From Triatoma infestans (taxonomy: Eukaryota > Arthropoda > Insecta > Hemiptera > Reduviidae), in the NCBI GenBank assembly GCA_011037195.1, contig JAAEAF010014805.1, positions 248,001-312,000 of the forward strand: a DNA stretch of 64,000 nucleotides, written 5' to 3'. Below the pieces are notes generated by a model. The model was not told the DNA's origin. It saw only the letters and a list, made by a program, of their open reading frames with translations, and ran no database searches. Numbering within the stretch: position 1 is the stretch's first letter; each line of letters starts with the position of its first letter. Position numbers and translations under genes: made by a program. Below are positions 55,795 through 64,000 of this stretch, piece by piece.

Positions 55795-56240
55795 CAGGTA
55801 CTACAATCCAGGTCAATACAAACCAAGAGACAAAGGGCAAGAAACAGTTAGGGTAAAACAATAAAACTCCCTCCAGACATACCAGCATTATTTGAAAGGA
55901 TTTGAACTATGAAGAGAAGACAATTGAAGACTATTCCTTCAAGATAGTCTGAAACAGACATTCAAGCAGAACACTTGTTTTTCGCTCTTTTAGAATTAGT
56001 GGCAGTTTAAGTTAAAACATAAGAGTTTATTCCAACTAATTTCAGTATACTTATGAGCATATTATTGTGATATATTGTAAAGATTAAATTCTTTTAATGA
56101 ATAATATATTTATTTCAAAACAGTGGTGCTCTCTTGATTATTACTGATACTTCTCTCTTAAACATATATACTTACCAGCCCCTTTTATTAAACCGCTCGT
56201 GCTACACCAACTACTACTTTACAAGCACACAACAACTCAA
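55795..56240 (-). repeat. LTR-like repeat C (copy 5)
   Basis: Complement order matches 33,640-34,075: GGTACTACAATCCAGGTCAA, AGCAGAACACTTGTTTTTCG, ATAATATATTTATTTCAAAA, ACTTCTCTCTTAAACATATA, TATTAAACCGCTCGTGCTAC. Ends near CAACAACTC. Confidence 0.55.
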
Positions 56241-57039
56241 ATAACAATTAACATTTCAATACACACACAATTTAAGTAATACTTTTTTCCAACTTAGGGG
56301 ACCCACCCCTCCAAAACATGTAATCTAACATTTGACACAATCACAAAAACTCTTACAAGAATAAGAGAAAGTAATAAAGTAATAAAAATTAAATAAATAA
56401 AATTGCACAAAGCTCAAAACTTGATATTTCAATTATGCAAAGTACTGTTTTCAAGAAAATAAGTAATTATTTTAAAGTAGAAATATTATTATTATTACAT
56501 AATTTGTATGTAATTGTGTGCAATTTTAATTAGCGGTAACATAAAGTAATGTTATAAATTTATGTAATTTCAATCAATTGAAACATAACCTTAACTGGAT
56601 TTATTAGTTAGAAAGCAATCACACCAACTTTACTTTTACTCTGAAAGTTACAACTCCTTCATACCATCTATGATTCACATGAAAATGAAACTTTAATTAT
56701 TGTATTCATACTAAAAATTGGCCGGTAATTAATTTTATTTTTATACAAACAAATAGCGTGAATTAAATTTCATCATGATAAGAGAAAGTGATTTTTTAAT
56801 AGAATCTATTTATTTTTATAGTCGTTTGTAGAAATTGTATATATTCAAGGTTGGGTTTGATGAATGAACGAATTGTGTAGGATTATTTCAGCTAATTTTT
56901 TTTCTTTGCTATATATCTATTGTTCTATCATGTATCATGTCTGATAAACTTATAATTAATTTACGTTTCCCATGAATTCACCATTTTTGTATGTTCTTAA
57001 TATTATGTTTACCAGGACTTATTACGTGTTATTTTTACT
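56241..57039. other. No gene recognised
   Basis: AT-rich; a short stretch at 56,290-56,370 (ACTTAGGGGACCCACCCCTC to AAGAATAAGAGAAAGT) is the terminal part of a minus-strand ~1-kb repeat. Confidence 0.35.
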
Positions 57040-57735
57040 TTCTCTTATTCCTAGTAAGATGTATCAAATTTTCAATACCCAAGTTTTCACCGGAAATATC
57101 CGTTTTGAGGTCCACTGAGTCCAAAATAGTAGTTTTTTTTTAACAAATTGTCTGTATGTGTGTTTTTATGTGAACAGCATAGTTCAAAAACGTAAAATCT
57201 CACAAAGTCCAAACATGATATTCCCTTTGGGTATTACCATGGGGACCCGACAATAAGTTATCTATCAAATTTCCTCAACTAAAAGTACCACTTCATTGAA
57301 TATTTTTTTTCACTTTTTTGCAATTTTCACGAAAATGAGACCAACGATTTTGCTTTAAACTAAGTAGGTGAACTACACATATAAATATTTACAACTTTTA
57401 TTCGAAATATTTCTCCGGGTAAACTCATTTAAAGGGGCTTTTTGGGGGAAGGGTAGAATTATGTTTGCCTGTAAAGTGCTACCTGTGTTGATTATACAAT
57501 TCTACCATCTAGTAAAAATTAATTAGAAATAAATAGATTGAAAAATTCGGAGTTTCAAGAAAATTAATAAACCGGAAGTGGGTTTTTACTGAACAATTTT
57601 TTCAGTTTTTATGATTTTCTCCATAAAAACACTGATGATTTTCATTAAATTTGGTATACTAACTGTAATGTTTGTCGTTTTACAATTTTTAAAACTGGAG
57701 TATGTGAAATTTGTGTGTGTTTCACACCGTTTTTT
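57040..57735 (+). repeat. ~1-kb dispersed repeat, (GT)n mostly lost
   Basis: Starts ACTTTCTCTTATTCCTAGTA, AGATGTATCAAATTTTCAAT. It has TTTTCACCGGAAATATCCGT, a reduced GT tract (57,150-57,170), two internal units (ACGATTTTGCTTTAAAC and GATGATTTTCATTAAATTTG) and ends AACTGGAGTATGTGAAATTT, GTGTGTTTCACACC. Confidence 0.65.
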
Positions 57736-58212
57736 TTTTTTGCATGTTATTTGATTATATATTTTTTATATAACTTAAATTGATTTCGTTTTTTTCTGTT
57801 CTGTTTAGGTATGTGAAAAAGAATTAAAAATAACAAATTAAGATGCAATGTCATGTAAGTAATTAAGAATTATTTTATTTTTTCGACAATTTTAATACTT
57901 ATTAATTTCTATTAAATTAGCTTGTATATTAAAATCAAATTTAGCTTGTTATAATATTATAATGGAACTAATCGGAAATGTATGATAAAAATGTTGCATT
58001 TTAATATATTATATTTACAACAAAAATATGCCACCTGGTCTTTTAACGAAATTTTGAGTCTGATATTTTCATAAAAGTCGATTTTTATTTCATATAAGTC
58101 ACAGTTCTTAGTATTATATCCAACCCAAAAAGAAATTTTAGACCAATTTTGGCAAATGCGATAACTTTTGCCTTAAAATTAAGGCATTTTTCATGAAACA
58201 TGAATATTAGTA
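57736..58212. other. No gene recognised
   Basis: AT-rich spacer before the PLE inverted repeat. Confidence 0.3.
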
Positions 58213-58305
58213 ATAAGATTTCTAGCTATGGTGTTCGCTACGATCGCTGTATTTGATGTTGTGAAATGTATGTTGAGGTTCGGTCGCAGAAAAACAAACT
58301 TTTTT

Positions 58306-58360
58306 CTAATTTTCACCGACGTTTCGGCAAATTTATTGCCTTCGTCAGGGTAAAATTTTT
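58306..58360 (-). ncRNA. Hammerhead ribozyme-like motif, intact core (left arm)
   Basis: Read on the minus strand: stem I strand ending UUUUACC, core CUGACGA (58,348-58,342), stem II GGCAA...UUGCC with a short loop, GAAA (58,325-58,322), self-complementary ACGU, C at the cleavage position (58,318), then GGUGAAAAUU pairing with the first strand. Every invariant core base is present. Helix III is only ACGU, so a single copy would be weak and a dimer of two RNAs is the likely active form, as in other minimal hammerheads. Hammerheads are known from Penelope-like terminal repeats. Activity is untested. Confidence 0.65.
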
Positions 58361-58507
58361 TTATTATTTTATATATATTAACCAACCACCACAACAAAAT
58401 TTTTTTAGTTTGAATTTCTTAAAACCTACTGTTTAACTTGTGATACATCATATAATATACTTAGGATATATCGCAAGTTAAACTGTAGTTATTAAGAAAT
58501 TCAAACT

Positions 58508-58565
58508 GGAAAATTTTTACCCTGAAGAAGGCAATAAATTTGCCGAAACGTTGGTGAACATTTGA
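58508..58565 (+). ncRNA. Hammerhead ribozyme-like motif, intact core (right arm)
   Basis: Plus strand: stem I strand AAUUUUUACC, core CUGAAGA (58,522-58,528), stem II GGCAA/UUGCC, GAAA (58,545-58,548), ACGU, U at the cleavage position (58,552), then GGUGAACAUU, which pairs with the first strand with a few wobble or mismatched positions. The core is complete; U at the cleavage position is permitted but usually slower than C. Confidence 0.6.
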
Positions 58566-58674
58566 AAATAGTTTTTTTTATTGAGACCGAACATAAACAT
58601 CCATTTTACAGCATAAGATTTAATATCAATCAAGGCTTTGTTAATATAGAGATACTTTAATATATCTTTTCATT

Positions 58675-58890
58675 TCTGTAAATGATTTTGAGTCATGTAA
58701 ACGAATAACTTTTAATTTTCTTTTTTATTGTTTCTATGATGTAACAAATGTGTATGTTTTAAAAATTCTTTCCCCGCATCTTCACGACTATCTATATATT
58801 TTAAAGCCTTGATAAAGACAGGAAACACTAGCAAAACGTTGGCATAATTGAATGTTTCTTTCTTTACCGATTCTCACCAAATTTCTTCAT
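58675..58890 (+). repeat. PLE-type terminal repeat with hammerhead relic (copy 2)
   Basis: Matches 480-690: TTTCATTTCTGTAAATGATT, GATGTAACAAATGTGTATG, CTTGATAAAGACAGGAAACA, AAAACGTTGGCATAATTG and TTTCTTCATAACAT. At 58,798-58,850 the hammerhead order is visible, with the core mutated to TTGATAA and GAAA changed to CAAA. Inactive by appearance. Lies directly right of the inverted unit. Confidence 0.45.
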
Positions 58891-58957
58891 AACATAATTC
58901 ATCAACGGTCAACAAATACTTTTATATTTTTAATATCAACTTTTACATTTACTGTAT

Positions 58958-58990
<33 letters not shown>

Positions 58991-59384
58991 CGTGCATAAA
59001 TAGTTTAATATTTTGTTAATAAACAATAAATAATAATAAAAACAAGATGAAACTTGAGAATTATTATATATATATTATAATAAAATTATTTTATATTTTT
59101 AAATTTCATTATCACCATATATAACAAATATTATTGTGTATTTTTTGTGTGGAAATAATCAAAACGACAATGAATTGAGAAAAAGACAAGAAAAAAATAT
59201 TCGAGCTTTGTTAAATTTTAATGAAATCTTTTAAGAATTTATTTGATTACGTGAGTTAATGAATTTCATTACAAATCATGAATGCCACTGTATTTACACT
59301 ATTAATATTATTTTAAATAATTTGGCTATTAACAAAAATTTTGTACGGTCACGGCCACTTTGTTGGCTTAAACGTTTCTTCTTT
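58891..59384. other. No gene; (TA)n microsatellite
   Basis: Includes an uninterrupted (TA)n tract at about 58,960-58,981 and further TA-rich stretches; no gene. Confidence 0.5.
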
Positions 59385-59700
59385 TCTCTAATTTCCTTTT
59401 TTCAAAAATGACTGCAACGATTTTCTTTAATCGTGAAATGCTAACTGTACAGATATAAACATGTAACTTTTATTTGAAAGTTTACCGAAAAAAAAAAGTT
59501 ATTATCGTCTGTTTCTGAAGTATCTGTGGAAATAAGTTTACATTATATTGCCGTTACAATTTTCTCTAGGAACTGACAGAGGACCCTCGTGACATTGTAG
59601 TAGTAAAAAATTCTAGGTTTGAGGAGAATTCGTCAATTAAAATTTTAATAATTGAGGTAAGAAAAAGTCGTGTTTGTGTGTTTTTTCACATCAATTTTTT
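59385..59700 (+). repeat. ~1-kb dispersed repeat, 3' fragment
   Basis: TCAAAAATGACTGCAACGAT, TTTCTTTAATCGTGAAATGC, TAACTTTTATTTGAAAG and a final AGGTAAGAAAAAGTCGTGTT, TGTGTTTTTTCACATC follow the family's internal unit and end. Confidence 0.45.
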
Positions 59701-61134
59701 TTTTTTTTTTGTTTGCTCAAAAGCGGGCCGTCCTAAACATTAGAAATGTCATAAAAAATAATTATTGTTATTATAATAACATGGGAGAGAATGTTAATGA
59801 GTTATTCATTGCTTTTTTTTTTTTTTTTCTTTTTTTAACTCGTTTTATCTTGCTATAAAAATGGCATGATGTGCGATAGAAGAAGGGTCACAAACAGTTA
59901 CCCATGTGCTTCTAATAGCTAAGTGATTGATTCATCATTGATGGGGAGTATTATGATGTGGTTATAAGTCCCAAAAAGGCTTTATATCTGTGATAAATAT
60001 CTGTATGAAATGTTTTAAAGCTTTTCATTTTCTATAGTACACAATCATTAAATTCATTTTGCCGTTTGACAGTATCACTGTCACAAAGTTTCTTAAACTT
60101 GCCCAGTGGTGTTGTTGAAATTTCAAACCGTCTAGGGTTTTCATTTGATTTCATTTTAGTAAAGGGCTTAACTAACTCAATGGGAATCCTAATCCTTTAA
60201 AGGGACATAGAAGGGGGTTGATTGTATAAAATGTATATTGTAAAATGTGGAAGGGAATGGTGAAGGAGGGATTTTGAGCCACTGTCTGGAAAGTGAATAT
60301 GATCGAGATGGGGGACGGAATAACAGTTTGGTGGTAAGATAAGGGAAGAAAACAAGACGTTTTATATATAGTTTGTGATGGTCTGTAGTGTTTTGTATGT
60401 GATTGTATGTGTGTGTGTAGTGGGTTGAAAGTGTAGTGGTGATGGTTGCGCATGTATCAATAATTCAGTCTGGGAATGAGAGGTGTTGCCCATCTGGGCA
60501 CAACTCCATCTGCTCTCTTCCCTTAGTCTTCTACTGCTTTCTCTCTTAATGGAATTTCCCTTCTACCAAGTTTCCTTGTACCGTTCTCCAAAACAACGTC
60601 TTGGGCGTTCTATACTCATCCTGTTCTGCTCTTCCATCACACCCACTCATACTATTGCACAACCAGACAACCAGGTATATATATTGCTGTTGCTTTGGCA
60701 GGGAGGAGCTGGTGTGGCTCCCATTATCATTTCAGAGCTATTAGGCGGGTAAACCAACACCTCCTTGCATGGTATACGTATAACGCCAAATCCACTCTTT
60801 CTACCCACCACGCTACAACCTCCTTTAACCCTACCACATAACCACCCGCCTGCTGCTAACCTATCATAGATCTACCCCTCGCAGCAACAATTGATGAACT
60901 AGCTAAGAAATTAAGTTCAAACTGAGGTCTGTCTAAACTGCCAAATTTAATAATAAACAGGTGCTCGTTTATCACGGTTTGTTATACGTTTTAATAACAT
61001 TTAAATTAATTACTACATATATATGATTTGAAGTAACATATTTACATTTAATAGTTTCTATAAAACAATTGTCTTTTGCAAATAAGAAATTAATTATAAC
61101 AAAATATGATGGGAAATATTGCTAACCTACCAGA
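59701..61134. other. No gene recognised
   Basis: T runs near 59,697 and 59,812. A region at 60,170-60,890 has open frames on both strands and a TATA-like run (60,677), but no motif I can name. Treated as non-coding. Confidence 0.3.
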
Positions 61135-61380
61135 TTTGCGAATTGATATATAAATATATTTTGAGGTCCTCTGAGAACGAAAAAAATGGTTATTAGAAGT
61201 TGATGCTGGACGTTGTGTTTTTATGCGGCTGCTAAGCTTAAATTCAAAAATCGTAGAAAGTTTAAAGATGAAATTCTGCATGATAGTATTGCCTCTTGGA
61301 TTCGACAGAAAGGATTCGGTCAAAATCTACTGCTAACCAGATTTTATCACATCATTGATTTTTGTGTCACTAAAAAAATG
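61135..61380 (+). repeat. ~1-kb dispersed repeat, decayed 5' part
   Basis: TATTTTGAGGTCCTCTGAGA, AAAATGGTTATTAGAAGTTG, AAAAATCGTAGAAAGTTTAA and CTCTTGGATTCGACAGAAAG follow the family order; the microsatellite is gone. Confidence 0.4.
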
Positions 61381-61529
61381 CTGTATTCCTTTATATTTGA
61401 TACTGTATGTTTCTTTGTTTTAGGAGGGTTTTAGGTCAAAAAATAAATTATCTTTGGTTTGCCATCGTTTAGATCTTTATTTGTGAGTGTACTTCAGAGC
61501 AATAGCAGTATCTATTTGTCATAGATTGT

Positions 61530-61950
61530 AGGTTGTACATAGTTGTTGGGGATTATTGCACTGCGACATGAAAGATCTATTGTGCCCCCCGGAGCCTTCC
61601 TGCAATGCAAAGTCGGCCTCCAAACAGCGTTCTCTAGCTACAGACAACACTGCCAATCACCGGACAGTGAGTTGTAGAGGCTCCTAGGAAAAAAAAATCT
61701 AAGGGCAGCATGATGAATTCGAACTCGGGACCTCGGCGTTGCTAAAAGCGCGCTATCACTGAGCTAATCCCTTCCTTCTCCCTTGGCTTTCACCAGTTAA
61801 CTAGGGATGTGTATTGTGTTTGTCCTTATCTATAAAGTTTAGAGTGTAGGAGTTTATGTGTATTGTGTACTGTTCTGACAAAGTGCATGGAGTACTGAGC
61901 TGTGGTAAACCGTGGGGTCGCTACTACGCAAGTAACCACATGCATAAACT
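61530..61950 (-). repeat. SINE family B with conserved upstream extension (copy 2)
   Basis: Same layout as 42,820-43,215: GGGGATTATTGCACTGCGAC at one end, body ACCGGACAGTGAGTTGTAGA, box-B complement ATTCGAACTCGGGACC, box-A complement CACTGAGCTAATCCCTTCC. The shared upstream stretch ends GTGGGGTCGCTACTACGC. Box B is altered, so transcription is doubtful. Confidence 0.7.
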
Positions 61951-62409
61951 TAACTGTCACTTTTGAATGAAGATTATTAAACTATTTACAAATCTCAACG
62001 CCAAATAAATAATTGCCAGAAGTAATATGTACATCGGACGCCATGACAATTATTTGTTTCAGTAATAAAATTGTAAATTTCCTGTCATCAAAACAAGAAT
62101 TGATCGAAATAAAAAAAAATAAAAAAAAATAAAAAACGGGACATATAGATTTCAAAATCAAGGTTTAGTTACTAAATATGGTAGACATTTGGCAATGCTT
62201 TGTACAACACTAAGAAAAATTTTGCAGAAAAAAATTCTTAGTTTCTACCATAAATAGTTCGGTTATTTTAAAAATGAGGCAAGTCAATTTAAAAAAAAAA
62301 ATGAAGATTGGACGTGGACAAATCTTAATACGATCATTTAATCAGTCTGAAACAATATATATACAACAAACAACAAGCGATACATCGTCTAAATATACAT
62401 TGACAATAC
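61951..62409. other. No gene recognised
   Basis: AT-rich with an (AAAATAAAAA)-type run at 62,107-62,136. Confidence 0.3.
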
Positions 62410-62870
62410 AGTATCCTTAATATTATGGCAGGGAAGTTTCTCCAAGTTGCGAATCATTGCTCTAATCGTTTGTACTTGTTAAGAATGCTTGCTAACATCT
62501 TAGTAGAATACGTAACTGACCAGGAACCCTCCCTCACACAGGGCTCAAACGTTCCGAAATCAAAATACGGTTTTAGACTTCTCTCCAAACTGCTTGGTAA
62601 ATGCTCAAAATTATCGCTTTCCATTAAAAGATTCCTTTACATCTCCTTACTGGGACCACTATGGATTTACGGACTGGAACTGTACGAAACTGCCAAACGT
62701 TCCAATCTGAAACCATCCAATCCAAAATCCTACTCCACATTACTAACGATCCTTTCTATATATCCATCAACCTTACTTTCCACACAGATTTCAATATTCC
62801 TTTCGTCAGAATTCAGGCTAACACCCTTCATAACAGGTTTCACAATATGCTTTGTAATGCTTTGGTGTAA
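62410..62870 (+). pseudogene. Jockey-like LINE RT C-terminal fragment
   Basis: The first frame gives LLGKCSKLSLSIKRFLYISL, LGPLWIYGLELYETAKRSN, the LxPIWTYG-LWGTA box. Near 62,705 it changes frame to IQSKILLHITNDPFYISINL, THTDF/HTDFNIPFVRIQ, the APWYVSN and HxDLxIP boxes. The same C-terminal region occurs on the minus strand at 5365-6005, in a different copy. One frameshift and truncation on both sides; the LTR-like repeat C starts right where the LINE match ends. Confidence 0.7.
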
Positions 62871-63095
62871 TGTGTGTAGGTAGCTTGTGGCGTGAGCGTT
62901 TTAGCGAAAAGGGCTTGTATGTTTGTTTGAGATAGAATATAAGAATATAATCAAGAAAGCACCACTGATTATAAAATAAATATATTTTCTAACTGAATTT
63001 AAATAGCTTTATAATATCACAGCGATTAAGTATAAATCAATTAATTAATCTAGATTAAATGCCAAACTCTTATGTTTTAATTTGTTGTGGTGGTT
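62868..63095 (+). repeat. LTR-like repeat C variant (copy 6)
   Basis: TTGGTGTAATGTGTGTAGGT, AGCTTGTGGCGTGAGCGTTT, TAGCGAAAAGGGCTTGTATG, AAGAATATAATCAAGAAAGC, AAATAAATATATTTTCTAAC and AAACTCTTATGTTTTAATTT. It is a diverged variant of the 33.6-kb unit, followed by TGGTTGGTTCCGCAGAGCTG. Confidence 0.55.
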
Positions 63096-63099
63096 GGTT

Positions 63100-63665
63100 C
63101 CGCAGAGCTGGAAAGCACAAAATGAAGCAGGCTACCACGGAAAATGTCTCTTATGTTTTAACTTATAACTTGATACTGGTATAGGATACTGATCTGATGC
63201 TTTCACCTTGATTTGTAGCACTTGTCTGTCTTAAAATATCTCTTCTCTTTGTTTCTTCAATTCCTCCCCTTTGAGGAGAAGGGGGTAATACAATGCCATA
63301 ATTGTTCTTGTACCGTATCAGTAACTGGACTTGTATACCTGGCTTGTCCTTTTGCAAGAGTATGTTACATATTTTGATAATTTAGATTTATTTAAAAATT
63401 AATATTATTTCAAGTTTCTTGAGGCGTGTGTGTAACCTCTTCAAGGTATCGTGTGTACAGTAGACTACAGGCATCTTCTTCTCGAGCAAACGCTGGTTGA
63501 ATGTGTGAGCGTTGCTCTGGTGATGGATCGTCTCCTTCTCGAGCGAACGCTGCTTGAATGGGTGAGCGTTACTCTGGTGGTAGGTTGATTGGCAAATTGT
63601 TGCTGAGCAAGTAAATATTCTACAGCAGCGTCGATTTTCATGTTTTGTCCGTTAATTTTATACAT
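63100..63665 (-). other. Unclassified region between two repeat C copies
   Basis: Two minus-strand frames (63,163-63,357 and 63,465-63,665) of 64 and 66 codons have no domain I recognise; the second is partly made of a 57-bp tandem repeat (RVTLTHSSSV / RATLTHSTSV). If the flanking repeat C copies are LTRs, this ~820-bp interior would make a small non-autonomous element, but no primer site or polypurine tract is evident. Confidence 0.3.
63478..63591. repeat. 57-bp tandem duplication with internal hairpins
   Basis: CTTCTCGAGCAAACGCTGGT... at 63,478 is repeated as CTTCTCGAGCGAACGCTGCT... at 63,535. Within each unit GAGCRAACGCT pairs with AGCGTTRCTC across a 13-bp loop. Confidence 0.8.
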
Positions 63666-63916
63666 TTTGGAAATGCAAAATTCACAAGGGATAGTGCAAA
63701 TACAAATATTTAAAAATGAAATTCACTAGAAAATTCAATAATGAGAAATATTTAATTAAAATATTATTTCCGCTGAGAAAATAATTAAAAACAATCAAAT
63801 TATCTATGGATAATTTGTCTAATTATGAAATTGAAAATTGTACGTACTTTTAATTTGTGGATTCTGGTTGAAAATATCCCAAACTGCTGGCACAATGTAA
63901 TGTATTGGCGTGGATG

Positions 63917-64000
63917 ATGTGTAGGTAGCTTGTGGCGTGAGCGTTTTAGCGAAAAGGGCTTGTGTTTGTTTGAGATAGAATATAAGAATATAATCAAGAA
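63917..64000 (+). repeat. LTR-like repeat C variant (copy 7, cut by window edge)
   Basis: Closely repeats 62,871 onward (GTAGGTAGCTTGTGGCGTGA, GCGTTTTAGCGAAAAGGGCT, TAAGAATATAATCAAGAA) and runs off the end of the window. Confidence 0.65.

Larger units (their letters stand above)
58213..58621. mobile_element. Penelope-type inverted terminal unit with two hammerhead motifs
   Basis: Left (58,240-58,430) and right (58,460-58,610) arms are inverted copies meeting near 58,445, with no coding sequence between them. Possible 9-bp target duplication ATAAGATTT at 58,213-58,221 and 58,613-58,621. The inner part (GCAAGTTAAACTGTAGTTAT, TCAAACTGGAAAATTTTTAC) matches the 3' end of the GIY-YIG-bearing PLE at 25,330-25,370 (CACAGGTTAAATTATAGTTT, CTAACTGAAAATTTTTGT). 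That links this unit to a Penelope-like element. Confidence 0.65.

Noticed and set aside
60172..60752. Open frames on both strands in a GC-richer patch, possible gene
   Set aside because: Biased composition, no recognisable domain, no splice pattern I can defend.
1..64000. CRISPR array, bacterial operon, phage or plasmid features
   Set aside because: The content is clearly eukaryotic; the regular repeats present are microsatellites or short tandem duplications without spacers.

Overview
The window looks like AT-rich, non-coding nuclear DNA from an animal, most likely an arthropod and probably an insect. That inference rests on the mix of repeats: BEL/Pao, Jockey- and R1-like LINEs, Penelope-like, piggyBac, PIF/Harbinger and DD41D mariner elements, tRNA-headed SINEs, long A/T runs and GT microsatellites. 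I see no convincing host protein gene, no rRNA gene, no functional tRNA gene and no CRISPR array. Nearly every open frame with recognisable homology belongs to a mobile element, and most are broken.

Layout. 0-14.6 kb: LINE scraps (near 0.04, 0.9, 5.4-6.0 and 12.2-12.6 kb), SINEs, and a 1.34-kb fold-back DD41D mariner derivative (2120-3462). 14,666-22,245: a young, GC-rich BEL/Pao LTR retrotransposon with two 915-bp LTRs, a 5-bp target duplication, gag and a complete pol. Its gag changes frame once in mid-gene at a slippery-looking GGGCCCC and ends in an in-frame TGA before pol. 24.25-25.58 kb: two opposed 3' ends of a Penelope-like element (PLE) with GIY-YIG endonuclease, inserted as one inverted unit with a 14-bp target duplication. 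25.7-27.0 kb: a tandemly duplicated unclassified repeat. 27.7-30.2 kb: LINE 3' ends and a SINE. 31.4-33.2 and 38.9-39.9 kb: the best copies of an abundant unclassified repeat of about 1 kb. 37.2-38.8 kb: a LINE nested in an older LINE, next to a hairpin carrying two hammerhead-like motifs. 43.5-47.3 kb: a piggyBac element inserted into a PIF/Harbinger element, both with diagnostic target duplications. 48.2-49.4 kb: LINE RNase H and 3' end. 51-64 kb: more copies of the 1-kb repeat, composite SINEs, and a second PLE inverted repeat (58,213-58,621) with two well-formed hammerhead-like motifs, then a LINE RT fragment and LTR-like repeats.

How it fits together. The region is a graveyard of layered insertions, not a set of cooperating genes. 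Target duplications give a relative order in several places: piggyBac after Harbinger, and a short LINE after the LINE it interrupts. BEL/Pao is the only element that looks recent, since its LTRs differ at about five substitutions. The most unusual theme is the repeated pairing of hammerhead-ribozyme-like motifs in inverted repeats, plus the PLE and mariner fold-back forms, any of which would give double-stranded RNA if transcribed. All family assignments come from motif recognition by eye; no database search was run.
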